The notes beneath the pieces were generated by a model. It was not told where the DNA came from. It ran no database searches and saw only the letters and a program-made list of their open reading frames with translations. A DNA stretch of 34,297 bases from Tsukamurella asaccharolytica (GTDB lineage: Bacteria > Actinomycetota > Actinomycetes > Mycobacteriales > Mycobacteriaceae): the NCBI RefSeq assembly GCF_007858435.1, contig NZ_VIGW01000020.1, forward strand, positions 1 through 34,297, given 5' to 3'. Shown here one piece after another: positions 15,137 to 22,413 of this stretch (its first letter is position 1; every line of letters begins with the position of its first letter). A program made the translations under genes and the position numbers.

Positions 15137-15523
15137 TCAGTCCGTGCAGGCCGCGGCGTTCCAGATGCCCTCGTCGCAGGCGGCGGCGACCTTGCGGACC
15201 TCGATCACCGCGTATTGGGTGGCGGGGTGCCTCTCCGCCCAGGCGAGCGCGGCGTCGCGGTCCGGCACGTCGAGCAGGAAGACGCCGGCGAGCGCCTCGC
15301 GGGTGTCCGCGAAGGGTCCGTCCTCGATCCGGAGGTCACCGTCGCGCCGCGTGACGGTGACCGTCTGCGCCTGCGGTTCCAGGATCTCGGCACCGATCAG
15401 CACGCCCGCGGCCTGCAGGGCGGCGGTGTAGTCGGCCATCGCCTGCTGCATCTGCAGCAGGGCCTCCTCCGGGATCTCGCCCTCGGCGGGCTCGGCGTTG
15501 TTGAGCAGCAGTGCGTAATGCAT
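15137..15523 (-). CDS. YCII-family (DGPF) protein, ECF42 partner
   Basis: A 128-residue YCII-related protein with the DGPF motif (RIEDGPFADTREALAGVF, about 72-89) and the following DVPDRDAALAWAERHPA segment, which form the ferredoxin-like core. DGPF proteins are almost always next to ECF42 sigma factors and are their main targets. Their biochemical activity is not established; YCII relatives suggest a small-molecule enzyme. The ATG at 15523 has a strong AGGAGG ribosome binding site 5 nt upstream. The C-terminus carries an extra Cys-containing stretch (ACDEGIWNAAACTD) that I do not recognise. It is probably the first gene of a two-gene operon with the sigma factor. Confidence 0.9.
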   Translation of the reverse strand: MHYALLLNNAEPAEGEIPEEALLQMQQAMADYTAALQAAGVLIGAEILEPQAQTVTVTRRDGDLRIEDGPFADTREALAGVFLLDVPDRDAALAWAERHPATQYAVIEVRKVAAACDEGIWNAAACTD

Positions 15524-15539
15524 GATTCCTCCTGATGTC

Positions 15540-15567
15540 CACTGTGCCCCAGGGGCGGGGCACAGTG
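15540..15567. repeat. 11-bp perfect inverted repeat upstream of the YCII gene
   Basis: CACTGTGCCCC (15540-15550) and GGGGCACAGTG (15557-15567) around a 6-nt spacer. It lies 16 nt before the YCII ATG and 48 nt after the DJ-1 stop. There is no T-tract. It would overlap the transcription start predicted from the ECF42-type promoter, so it could be an operator, a 5'-leader hairpin, or the terminator of the DJ-1-like gene. Confidence 0.7.
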
Positions 15568-15569
15568 AT

Positions 15570-15596
15570 GACGATCGAGGCGACGCGGAATCGACA
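15570..15596 (-). promoter_or_regulatory. ECF42-type promoter (TGTCGA-N17-CGTC)
   Basis: On the minus strand TGTCGA (15596-15591), 17 nt, and CGTC (15573-15570) match the published ECF42 target pattern (TGTCGA at -35, CG(A/T)C at -10) as I recall it. It lies directly upstream of the YCII-ECF42 gene pair. Confidence 0.65.
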
Positions 15597-15615
15597 GTTC
15601 CCCGGGGAGGATCTT

Positions 15616-16308
15616 CTAGCGGTCGGCGAGCAGTGCCAGGACACCCTCGGCGACGGCGTGCGCGCTGGCCGGGTTCTGCCCGGTCACGACGGTGCCGTCG
15701 GTGACGGCGAACGGGGCCCACGCCTCGTCGGCCTGCACGTAGGTGGCGCCGCGCTCGGCGATCTTCTCCTCCAGGTTGAAGGGGACGATGGCGTCGACTC
15801 CGGCGAGCACCTCCTCGTTCCAGGAGAAGCCGGCGATGCGGCGGCCCGCGATGAGCGGCGCACCGTCGGCCTTCGTGGCGCCGAGGAGTCCGGCGGTGCC
15901 GTGGCAGACGGTGGAGACGACCTTGCCGGCCCCGTCGAAGTCGCGGAGCAGGGCCGCGAGTCGCTCGTCGGTCGGGAAGTCGAACATGACGCCGTGGCCG
16001 CCCGTGAGGTAGATCGCGTCGAAGTCGGCGGCGTCCACGTCCCGCAGCGACGGGGTGTTCCGGAGGCGATCCATGAAGGCGGGATCGTCGTAGCGTTCGC
16101 GCGTGCCGCCCTGCGCGAGCACCTCGTGGCTGAGGGATTCGGGGTCGATGGGGACGAAGCCACCGTCGATGCTGGCGATGACGGTGGTGTGCCCGGCGGC
16201 CTCGACGGCGTCGACGAAGTGGGTCAGCTCGCCGAGCCAGAGGCCGGTGCGGCGGCCGCTCACGGCGTAGGACGGGACGCTGGTGGCGACGACCAGGATG
16301 CGGCTCAT
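15616..16308 (-). CDS. DJ-1/PfpI-family type 1 glutamine amidotransferase-like protein
   Basis: A 230-residue protein of the DJ-1/PfpI superfamily, closest in layout to the Hsp31-like group (chaperone or glyoxalase III/deglycase activities are reported for relatives). Seen: the nucleophile elbow VSTVCHGTAGLL with Cys135-His136, the oxyanion-region motif YLTGGHGVMFDFP (100-112), and the early GLWLGEL with Glu27, which in relatives lies next to the active cysteine. The ATG at 16308 has a GAGGAG ribosome binding site. A TACCGT sequence at 16351-16346 would give a leader of about 30 nt. The substrate cannot be told from sequence. It is followed by a strong hairpin and the ECF42 cluster on the same strand. 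Confidence 0.88.
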   Translation of the reverse strand: MSRILVVATSVPSYAVSGRRTGLWLGELTHFVDAVEAAGHTTVIASIDGGFVPIDPESLSHEVLAQGGTRERYDDPAFMDRLRNTPSLRDVDAADFDAIYLTGGHGVMFDFPTDERLAALLRDFDGAGKVVSTVCHGTAGLLGATKADGAPLIAGRRIAGFSWNEEVLAGVDAIVPFNLEEKIAERGATYVQADEAWAPFAVTDGTVVTGQNPASAHAVAEGVLALLADR

Positions 16309-16366
16309 GACGTTCTCCTCACGATGGGTGTGCGTGCCACCTTGAACGGTACCGAGGCGCGCGTCA

Positions 16367-16813
16367 CTACCTCGTCAGCGCGAGGTGCAGCAGCGGGTAC
16401 GGGCGGCCCTCGCCGTCGGTCTCGCTGCGCCCCGTCACGGTGAAGCCGCTGTGGTCGTAGAAGCCGACGGCCTGCTCGTTCTGTTCGTTGACGTCGACGG
16501 TGCGCACCCCGAGTTCCCGGACCGCGTGACCGAGGAGCGCGCGCCCGACGCCCCGGCCTCGACTGTCGGCGTGCACGAAGAGCATCGCGAGGTCCTCGCC
16601 GGCCGTTCCGGCGAAGCCGGCCACGGCACCGTCGACCTCCGCGACGGTGAGCCGGACCTGCGGGAAGTAGTCGCTCGCCAGGCGCGCCTCGATGGCGTCG
16701 CGGTCGTCGTCGGCGAGGAAGTCGTGGGTGGCGTCGACGGAGCTGCGCCACACCCGCACGAGCACGGGGTACTCCTCCCGTCCGCGGCAGTCGCGCAGCA
16801 GAACGTCGGTCAC
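16367..16813 (-). CDS. GNAT-family N-acetyltransferase (YjaB-like)
   Basis: A 148-residue single-domain GNAT acyltransferase. The N-terminal helix region VWRSSVDATHDFLADDD matches the YjaB-type subgroup. The acetyl-CoA site is LFVHADSRGRGVGRALLGHAV (about 78-98), containing the R-G-x-G-x-G/A loop. The C-terminal NEQNEQAVGFYDHSGF is the usual GNAT end motif. The GTG start overlaps the bcp stop (GTGA), so it is translated together with the peroxiredoxin. The acceptor substrate is unknown. The pairing suggests a stress-response role, but this is only context. Confidence 0.88.
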   Translation of the reverse strand: MTDVLLRDCRGREEYPVLVRVWRSSVDATHDFLADDDRDAIEARLASDYFPQVRLTVAEVDGAVAGFAGTAGEDLAMLFVHADSRGRGVGRALLGHAVRELGVRTVDVNEQNEQAVGFYDHSGFTVTGRSETDGEGRPYPLLHLALTR

Positions 16814-17268
16814 CCGCGGAGTGCGGCGAGAGCGCGGTCGGCGTGGACCTGCATGTTCACCTCGGAGGCGATGACATCGGCGACGGTGCCGTCGGCGCGG
16901 ATCGCGAAGGTGGTGCGCTTGGTGGGCATGCCGGCGAGCTTGAGCAGGCCGCCGCGACCCACCCCGTAGGCCGCCGCGACGGTGCCGTCGACGTCCGAGA
17001 GCAGCGGGTAGTCGAGACCGTGCTTGGCGGTCCAGTCCTGCTGCTTGGCGACGGCGTCACGGCTGATCCCGACGCGCTGCACGCCCGCCTCCCCGAACTC
17101 GGCCGCGAGGTCGCGGAAGTGGCACGCCTCCTTGGTGCAGCCCGGTGTGAACGCCGCCGGGTAGAAGAACAGCGCGACGGGGCCGGCGGCGAGCAGGTCG
17201 CTCAGCTTCCGCGGCGTGCCGTCCTGATCGGGCAGTTCGAAGTCGGGTGCCTTGTCGCCGGGTTTCAT
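16810..17268 (-). CDS. bcp: Thiol peroxidase, peroxiredoxin Q/BCP family
   Basis: A 152-residue peroxiredoxin reducing hydrogen peroxide and organic peroxides with electrons from thioredoxin. The active site AAFTPGCTKEACHFRD has the peroxidatic Cys44 and, five residues on, the resolving Cys49 of the two-cysteine BCP type. Both are ordinary cysteines; no selenocysteine replaces Cys44. The length is standard. The ATG at 17268 lies 7 nt after a TAGCCT -10 box, which overlaps the -10 box of the divergent DUF2461 gene. The downstream GNAT gene is coupled by a 4-base overlap. Confidence 0.95.
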   Translation of the reverse strand: MKPGDKAPDFELPDQDGTPRKLSDLLAAGPVALFFYPAAFTPGCTKEACHFRDLAAEFGEAGVQRVGISRDAVAKQQDWTAKHGLDYPLLSDVDGTVAAAYGVGRGGLLKLAGMPTKRTTFAIRADGTVADVIASEVNMQVHADRALAALRG

Positions 17269-17275
17269 GCCGACA

Positions 17276-17285
17276 AGGCTAGCCT
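17276..17285. promoter_or_regulatory. Shared palindromic -10 region (AGGCTAGCCT) for two divergent genes
   Basis: The 10-bp palindrome holds TAGCCT on both strands (minus 17281-17276, plus 17280-17285), the two hexamers sharing the central TA. bcp begins 7 nt to the left and the DUF2461 gene 6 nt to the right. Two RNA polymerases could not occupy both at once. Confidence 0.65.
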
Positions 17286-17291
17286 GGCGGC

Positions 17292-17924
17292 ATGAGCTTC
17301 ACCGGATTCCCCGAGGCGGCGCTGGACTTCTACGACGACCTGGAAGCCGACAACTCCAAGGTCTTCTGGGAGGCGCACAAGGAGGTCTACACGACCGCCG
17401 TCGCCCGGCCGATGGCGGCGCTGACCGAGGAGCTGGCCGACGAGTTCGGCACCGCGAAGATCTTCCGGCCCTACCGCGACGTCCGCTTCTCCAAGGACAA
17501 GACCCCGTACAAGACGCACCAGGGCGCGTTCGTCGGCGTCGGGCCGGCCACCGGCTACTACGTGCAGATCGGCGCGCCCGGGGTGCGGGTGGGCGCCGGC
17601 TTCTACGACGCGAGCCCCACGCGACTCGCCGCCTTCCGGAAGGCGATCGACAATGAACTGTACGGACCGGCGCTGGAGCAGGTGATCGCGAAGCTGCGTC
17701 GCACGGGCTGGGAAATCGGCGGCGAGACGCTCAAGACCGCGCCGCGCGGTTGGGACGCCGACCACCCGCGGATCGAGCTGCTGCGACACAAGTCGCTCAC
17801 CGCGATGCGCGACTACGGGTTCGAGGAGATCATCCACACGCCGAAGCTGGTGCCGCGGATCCGCAAGCACTGGCGCGAGACCACGGCGCTGCTCGATTGG
17901 CTGGTCGAGCACGGCGATGCCTGA
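17292..17924 (+). CDS. DUF2461 (TIGR02453) family protein
   Basis: A 210-residue protein of a widespread family of unknown function. Seen: the N-terminal FPEAALDFYDDLEADNSKVFWEAHK, the conserved FRPYRDVRFSKDKTPYKTHQGAF (about 56-78), and the central GYYVQI...VGAGFYDASP. The C-terminal RHKSLTAMRDYGFEE is also characteristic. It is short and soluble, with no signal or membrane segment. The ATG is 6 nt after a TAGCCT -10 box in a palindrome shared with bcp. The last 8 bases overlap the start of the DUF454 gene, so these two are co-transcribed. No activity is known for the family. Confidence 0.9.
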   Translation: MSFTGFPEAALDFYDDLEADNSKVFWEAHKEVYTTAVARPMAALTEELADEFGTAKIFRPYRDVRFSKDKTPYKTHQGAFVGVGPATGYYVQIGAPGVRVGAGFYDASPTRLAAFRKAIDNELYGPALEQVIAKLRRTGWEIGGETLKTAPRGWDADHPRIELLRHKSLTAMRDYGFEEIIHTPKLVPRIRKHWRETTALLDWLVEHGDA

Positions 17925-18357
17925 CCCCGCACCCGCTCCCCGCACTGGGAGCACGGCCGAGCGATCTCGATGGCGATGGCTCTGGTGGGTCTGCGCCTAC
18001 CTCGCGCTCGGCCTCGGCATCGTCGGCGCCGTGGTGCCCCTGATGCCGACCACCGTGTTCATCCTCATCGCGGCGTACTGCGCAGCCCGTGGTTCGGACA
18101 CCCTGCACCGCAAACTCCTGGATCATCGAGTTTTCGGCCCGATGATCCGCGATTGGCAGGCCACCGGCGCGGTGAGCCGCAAGGCCAAATACATGGCCCT
18201 CGGCAGCATGGCGGTGTGCGCGGTGATCCTGTTCCTCGCCACTCCGCACTGGTGGATCGCCACGATCGGCACCGCCATCATGGCGGTCATCGGCATCTGG
18301 CTCTGGCTCCGCCCGGAGCCCGAGGGCACCGACGCAGTCAGTCGTCCAGAGCGGTGA
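17917..18357 (+). CDS. DUF454 (YbaN) inner-membrane protein
   Basis: A 146-residue membrane protein of the YbaN/DUF454 family. The signature LGIVGAVVPLMPTTVFILIAA spans about 33-53, followed by CAARGSDTLHRKLLDHRVFGPMIRDW (about 55-80), the family's cytoplasmic loop. Hydrophobic helices lie at about 22-54, split around the PLMPTT kink, then at 93-110 and 112-131. Function is unknown. The ATG at 17917 lies inside the end of the DUF2461 gene. The C-terminal codons overlap the convergent gene on the other strand by 20 bases. Confidence 0.88.
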   Translation: MPDPAPAPRTGSTAERSRWRWLWWVCAYLALGLGIVGAVVPLMPTTVFILIAAYCAARGSDTLHRKLLDHRVFGPMIRDWQATGAVSRKAKYMALGSMAVCAVILFLATPHWWIATIGTAIMAVIGIWLWLRPEPEGTDAVSRPER

Positions 18358-18688
18358 CCGCGATGCCGTAGGGCAGGAACCGCACCCTCCGGGTGGAGTC
18401 GGTGTTGTGCTGGTTGGAGCGCAGCGCGTCGATCTCGGTGGCGTAGACCTGCTCGACGCGGGCGCTGCCGTCCTCGGCGGTGGCCACGATCGCCCACACG
18501 CCGTCGCCGCTCTCGCCCGTCGTCTCCGGCTGACGGTGCGGGCGGCGCCCGGCATCGTCGAACAGCCCGGAGAACGCCTCCCGGCCAGCGGTGCCGCCGA
18601 CGAGTCGGCCGATCATGTCCCGGGCCTCGCGGGCGAGGTCGTCGAACTCGCCCGGACCGAACCCGAACGGGTTGTCTTTACCTGCCAT
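18338..18688 (-). CDS. Hypothetical actinobacterial protein
   Basis: A 116-residue protein I do not recognise. The N-terminal part (GKDNPFGFGPGEFDDLAREARDMIGRLVG) looks like an amphipathic helix after a Gly/Phe/Pro-rich start. The C-terminal half (VWAIVATAEDGSARVEQVYATEIDALRSNQHNTDSTRRVRFLPYGI) reads as a small alpha-beta domain. There is no signal or membrane segment. The ATG at 18688 was chosen because a GAGGAG ribosome binding site lies 5 nt upstream; an in-frame ATG at 18754 would add 22 residues without such support. It overlaps the end of DUF454 by 20 bases. Coding is supported by the open frame, the ribosome binding site and the codon use. Confidence 0.72.
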   Translation of the reverse strand: MAGKDNPFGFGPGEFDDLAREARDMIGRLVGGTAGREAFSGLFDDAGRRPHRQPETTGESGDGVWAIVATAEDGSARVEQVYATEIDALRSNQHNTDSTRRVRFLPYGIAVTALDD

Positions 18689-18778
18689 GCTGACTCCTCG
18701 AGCCGTAGGAACCCACTTGACTCCAGTGTCCATGCCCGGCGAGCCCGTGGCCACCCCGTTCTTCCTGGGCGAACCGCG

Positions 18779-19210
18779 TCAGTCGAGGCAGAACTCGTTG
18801 CCCTCGACGTCGGCCATCGTGAGACAGGACTCATTCGCGCCATCGGCCTCCTGCAGGTAGAGACGGGTCGCGCCCAGCTTCTCCAGCCGCGCGCCCTCCG
18901 CCTCCAGCGCCGCGAGACGCTCGGCGCCCACCATCCCGGTGCCGACGCGGACGTCGAGGTGCACGCGGTTCTTGACCGTCTTGCCCTCGGGGACCCGCTG
19001 GAAGAACAGGCGCGGGCCGACGCCGTTCGGATCGACGCACGCGAAGGCGGAGCCGTGCACCTCCGCCGGCAACGACGCCTCGAAGGCGTCCCAGTCGTCG
19101 AATCCCGGCGGGGGCGGCGGCACGACGTAGCCGAGCGCCTCGCACCAGAAGAGCGCGACGCGCTTCGGGTCCGCACAATCGAAGGTGACCTGGATCTGCC
19201 TGACAGTCAT
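18779..19210 (-). CDS. Glyoxalase-like VOC-superfamily protein
   Basis: A 143-residue vicinal-oxygen-chelate protein (glyoxalase/bleomycin-resistance fold). It has the two-repeat layout: an opening strand QIQVTFDCADPKRVALFWCEALGY, a middle SAFACVDPNGVGPRLFFQRVPEGKTVKNRVHLDV, and the end LTMADVEGNEFCLD. This matches the subgroup often annotated as 'VOC family protein' or 'glyoxalase-like domain' in actinobacteria. The substrate is unknown, and the metal ligands cannot be fixed with confidence. The ATG at 19210 lies 6 nt after a TACGGT -10 box and is part of a larger inverted repeat. Confidence 0.85.
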   Translation of the reverse strand: MTVRQIQVTFDCADPKRVALFWCEALGYVVPPPPPGFDDWDAFEASLPAEVHGSAFACVDPNGVGPRLFFQRVPEGKTVKNRVHLDVRVGTGMVGAERLAALEAEGARLEKLGATRLYLQEADGANESCLTMADVEGNEFCLD

Positions 19211-19212
19211 GG

Positions 19213-19240
19213 ACCGACCGTAGTCAGCACTGCGGTCGGT
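19213..19240. repeat. Inverted repeat around the VOC gene promoter (ACCGACCG-N12-CGGTCGGT)
   Basis: Perfect 8-bp arms at 19213-19220 and 19233-19240. The left arm overlaps the minus-strand -10 box TACGGT (19222-19217) of the VOC gene at 19210. It may be an operator, or a terminator for the acuI-like gene that ends at 19263. Confidence 0.55.
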
Positions 19241-19262
19241 TCACGACCTGATTTCGCAGGAG

Positions 19263-20261
19263 TCACCAGCCGCGGCCGAGGTCGACGACGGCGCGGCCGG
19301 TGTACTCGCCCGCCCGGAGGGCCTCGACGACGGCACCGACACCGTCGATCCCGATGTCGTTGGCGACGAGATCCAGGTGCCGCGGCCGCAGGTCCGTCTC
19401 GATGCGCTGCCACAGGGCACGCCGCTGCGCGATCGGCAGGAGCACCGACTCGATGCCGGCGAGGGTGACGCCGCGGAGGATGAAGGGCATCACGGTGGTC
19501 TTGATCCCCGCGCCGCCGGTGAGACCGCTGGCGGCGACGACGCCGCCGTAATTGAGGGTGCTGATCACGTCGGCGAGCGCGGCGCCGCCCACGCAGTCGA
19601 CGGCCGCGGCCCAGCGGCTCTTCCCGAGCGGCCGGGGCTTGGCTTCCGGGTCGAGCGGAAGCCGGCCGATGACGTCGGCGGCGCCCAGTTCGCGCAGCCG
19701 GTCCGCCGCAGCGGGCTTGCCCGACGAGGCGACGACCTCGTAGCCGAGGCCCGCCAGGAGGTCGATGCTGGTGGAACCGACGCCGCCGGTCGCGCCGGTG
19801 ACCACGACGGGGCCGTCGGCGGGCGCGATCCCCGCATCGACGATCGCGGCCACGCTCATGGCCGCCGTGAAACCCGCGGTGCCGACCGCGGCGGCCTCGC
19901 GCGTGCTCAGCGAGGCGAGCTTCACGGCCCACTCGGCCGGGACGACGGCCTGTTCGGCGTAGCCGCCGTCGCGGGCGGTGCCGATCTCGTAGCCGTGCGC
20001 GATGACGCGGTCGCCCGCGGCGAACTCGTCGGAGGTGGACTCCACGACGGTGCCGGCGACGTCGATGCCCGGGACGATCGGGTACTGGCGCACCACGCCG
20101 CCGCCGGGCGTGAGCGCGAGCGCGTCCTTGAAGTTGACGCCGGAGAACTCGACGGCGATCCGCAGCTGCCCGGGTTCGAGCGGTGCCGGGTCGCGGGTCT
20201 CGACGCGAGTGGTCACCGCGTCGTCGGCGAATTCGGCGATCAGGGCCCGGAACTGGGTCAT
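19263..20261 (-). CDS. Quinone oxidoreductase YhdH/YhfP family (acryloyl-CoA reductase-like)
   Basis: A 332-residue zinc-free medium-chain dehydrogenase/reductase of the YhdH/AcuI group, whose characterised members reduce acryloyl-CoA with NADPH. Seen: the substrate-domain SGVNFKDALAL (about 40-50) and VPGIDVAGTVVES (about 63-75), the nucleotide-binding VTGATGGVGSTSIDLLAGLGYEV (about 154-176), and the family's late LAGIESVLLPIAQR. The start chosen is the ATG at 20261, with an AGGAG ribosome binding site 8 nt upstream; a GTG three codons earlier is the alternative. It lies 40 nt after the DUF1905 gene on the same strand and may be read through from the MFS operon. Confidence 0.9.
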   Translation of the reverse strand: MTQFRALIAEFADDAVTTRVETRDPAPLEPGQLRIAVEFSGVNFKDALALTPGGGVVRQYPIVPGIDVAGTVVESTSDEFAAGDRVIAHGYEIGTARDGGYAEQAVVPAEWAVKLASLSTREAAAVGTAGFTAAMSVAAIVDAGIAPADGPVVVTGATGGVGSTSIDLLAGLGYEVVASSGKPAAADRLRELGAADVIGRLPLDPEAKPRPLGKSRWAAAVDCVGGAALADVISTLNYGGVVAASGLTGGAGIKTTVMPFILRGVTLAGIESVLLPIAQRRALWQRIETDLRPRHLDLVANDIGIDGVGAVVEALRAGEYTGRAVVDLGRGW

Positions 20262-20301
20262 CGTGGTCACTCCTGGAGGTCTCGGCGGGTTTCCCGCGAT
20301 C

Positions 20302-20733
20302 CTAGAGGGAGTCGACCACGGCGGCGATGCGTCGCTCGCGGGTCTCGGCCCGCTTCGCCTCGGCCACGCCGCGCGCCGCTTCCTTACGGCGGGTGTGGCT
20401 CAGCGCGTCGAAGGCCTCGCGCACGCCGGCGGCCTGGAGTGCGGCCGCGAGATCGTCCGGTACCTCGACGGTGCGTTCCGCCTCGTCGAGCTCGACGACG
20501 ACGTCGACGGTGTCGCCGATCTCGACCTCGAGTTCCTTCCGCGCAGCCTTCGACAGGCCGATCAGGTTGGAGCCGCCCATGGCCGCGAGCCGCAGCCGCG
20601 CGGTGCGGTCGCCGATGGTGACCCGCACCGCCGCCCGCTTCCCTCCGCCGAGCTCGTCGACCTGGGCGTCGGTCAGTTCGATCGCGGTGGCAGGTCCGAC
20701 GGGTTCCAGCGTCGTGCGTACGTGCAGTGCCAT
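20302..20733 (-). CDS. DUF1905 / YdeI-OmdA domain protein
   Basis: A 143-residue protein. The N-terminal DUF1905 beta-barrel-like domain is at about 2-80 (TTLEPVGPATAIELTDAQVDELGGGKRAAVRVTIGD... LIGLSKAARKELEVEIGDTV). A YdeI/OmdA helical domain follows at about 92-143 (PDDLAAALQAAGVREAFDALSHTRRKEAARGVAEAKRAETRERRI). Such fused proteins are common and of unknown function. The ATG at 20733 has an AAGGAG ribosome binding site. It starts 19 nt after the MFS stop, so the two are likely one operon. Confidence 0.9.
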   Translation of the reverse strand: MALHVRTTLEPVGPATAIELTDAQVDELGGGKRAAVRVTIGDRTARLRLAAMGGSNLIGLSKAARKELEVEIGDTVDVVVELDEAERTVEVPDDLAAALQAAGVREAFDALSHTRRKEAARGVAEAKRAETRERRIAAVVDSL

Positions 20734-20752
20734 GCGTACTCCTTCTCTTCGT

Positions 20753-22246
20753 TCAGTGATGCACCGGGCCGGACGGGGCGGCACCGTCGGGCTTGGCCGG
20801 CAGGAGCAGGGCGCACACGACGACCACGAGACCCATGAGCGCGGCGGCGGCGAAGGCCCACTGCAGTCCGCCGACGAACGCCTCGGGCTGCGACGCGCCC
20901 GCCTCGGCGAGGTGGGTGGAGCGGTTGGACATGACGACGATGAGCGCCGCAGTGCCGATCGCGCCCGCCACCTGCTGGAGCGTGCCGAGCAGCGAGGACC
21001 CGTGCGCGTACAGGTGCTCGGGCAGGTCGCCCAGTCCGACGGTGAAGACCGGGGTGAAAACGGCGGCCAGCGACGCCATGAGCCCGATGTGCACCGCGAC
21101 GATGACCGCGTACGGGGTGGTCGGGCCGATCCGGCTCAGCGCCGCCAGGGCGACGACGATCCCGATGGCGCCGGGGATCACCAGCGGGCGTGCGCCGACG
21201 CGGTCATAGAGCTTGCCGACCTGCGGGCCGAGCAGACCCATCGCGAGCCCGCCCGGCATCACGAGCAGGCCGGTCTGCAGTTCGGACAGGCCACGGAGGT
21301 CCTGCAGGTACAGAGGCAGCAGGATCATTGAGCCGAGGAAGGCCATGAATCCGGCGGTCATCAGGAGCAGGGAAACCGTGAAGGTGCGGTGCCGCAGGGC
21401 GCGCAGGTCCAGGAGCGGCATCTCGCGCTGCTGGAGTCGCACCTGATAGGCGGCGAACGCGGAGATCAGGAGGACACCCGCGACGACGATGAGCACGGGC
21501 CCGGTGACATCTCCCGTGCCGATCTCGCTGAGCCCGTAGACGAGGCTGCCGAAGCCGCCCGCCGCGAGCGCGACGCTGAGCCAGCTGATCGGGGTGCTCT
21601 CGGTCTCGCCGACGTTCTCCAGCTGCCGCATCCCGGCGACGCCGACGAGCACCGCGATCGGCAGCACGAAGACGAAGATCAGGCGCCATGAGCCGAGGTG
21701 AAGGATCATGCCGGACACCGCCGGGCCGAGGGCGGGCGCGCACGACATGGCCAGGGTGACCTGCCCCATCACGCGGCCACGGTCGCCCTCGGGGACGACG
21801 GTCATCAGCGTCGTCATGAGCAGCGGCATCATCACGGCGGTGCCGCCCGCCTGGACGACGCGCGCCGCCAGCAGCACTTCGAAGGTCGGGGCGATCGCAG
21901 CGAGGGCGGTGCCGGCGCTGAACGTCGCCATGGCCACCGCGTACGCCGTGCGGGTGCTGACGCGCTGCAGGAACCAGCCCGTCACCGGGATCACTGCGGC
22001 CATGGTGAGCATGAAGACGGTGGAGAGCCACTGGGCCGCCCGGGCGTCGACGTGGAAGTCGGTCATGAGGCGCGGGATCGCGTTGATCATGATCGTCTCG
22101 TTGAGGATCACGACGAAGGTGGCCGCGACCAGCAGCTTGATCACCAGCGGCGTGCGCCCTGGCTTGTCGGTCCGCTCGATCTGCTCGCCGGCGGGCTTCG
22201 TCAGGTCGGCCGGGGGATGGTCCATCTGTTCAGTGTGCGTTGCCAT
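20753..22246 (-). CDS. MFS transporter, DHA2 (EmrB/QacA-like) drug:H+ antiporter family
   Basis: A 497-residue transporter with a run of hydrophobic helices consistent with the 14-helix DHA2 family. The polar N-terminus (about 32 residues, EQIERTDKPGRTP) precedes the first helix. Motif-A-like features (FLQRVSTRTAYAVAMATF) and the antiporter motif C (CAPALGPAVSGMI, about 169-181) support proton-driven export, probably of drugs or other small hydrophobic compounds. The exact substrate is unknown. The ATG at 22246 is preceded by a GAGGAAG ribosome binding site. Upstream lie two copies of CGGCGACCTGT (22273 and 22334) that may be regulatory. No regulator gene is adjacent. Confidence 0.92.
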   Translation of the reverse strand: MATHTEQMDHPPADLTKPAGEQIERTDKPGRTPLVIKLLVAATFVVILNETIMINAIPRLMTDFHVDARAAQWLSTVFMLTMAAVIPVTGWFLQRVSTRTAYAVAMATFSAGTALAAIAPTFEVLLAARVVQAGGTAVMMPLLMTTLMTVVPEGDRGRVMGQVTLAMSCAPALGPAVSGMILHLGSWRLIFVFVLPIAVLVGVAGMRQLENVGETESTPISWLSVALAAGGFGSLVYGLSEIGTGDVTGPVLIVVAGVLLISAFAAYQVRLQQREMPLLDLRALRHRTFTVSLLLMTAGFMAFLGSMILLPLYLQDLRGLSELQTGLLVMPGGLAMGLLGPQVGKLYDRVGARPLVIPGAIGIVVALAALSRIGPTTPYAVIVAVHIGLMASLAAVFTPVFTVGLGDLPEHLYAHGSSLLGTLQQVAGAIGTAALIVVMSNRSTHLAEAGASQPEAFVGGLQWAFAAAALMGLVVVVCALLLPAKPDGAAPSGPVHH

Positions 22247-22378
22247 GGTGGCTTCCTCATAGTCGTTTTCCGCGGCGACCTGTCGATCACCTCATGAATA
22301 CGACGACCCGCTGACAAGTTTTTCGACATCGCCCGGCGACCTGTTCTGTGAATTCCGCGTTCTGCTGGCCTACGAGGC

Positions 22379-22407
22379 CGGATTCGGTCTCGTGTGCCCG
22401 AATTCCG
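22379..22407. terminator. Hairpin after the GNAT gene
   Basis: An imperfect inverted repeat (CGGATTCGG, 22379-22387, with CCGAATTCCG, 22398-22407; 9 pairs and one bulged base) starts 7 nt after the GNAT stop at 22414. It probably ends the NAD(P)-binding/GNAT operon. The rest of the gap down to 22247 holds the MFS promoter region. Confidence 0.5.
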
Positions 22408-22413
22408 CGGTTT

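Noticed and set aside
16810-17268. Bcp and SelD as further selenoproteins
   Set aside because: Both families have Sec-containing members, but Bcp Cys44 and SelD Cys17 are encoded by ordinary TGC codons with no TGA in frame.
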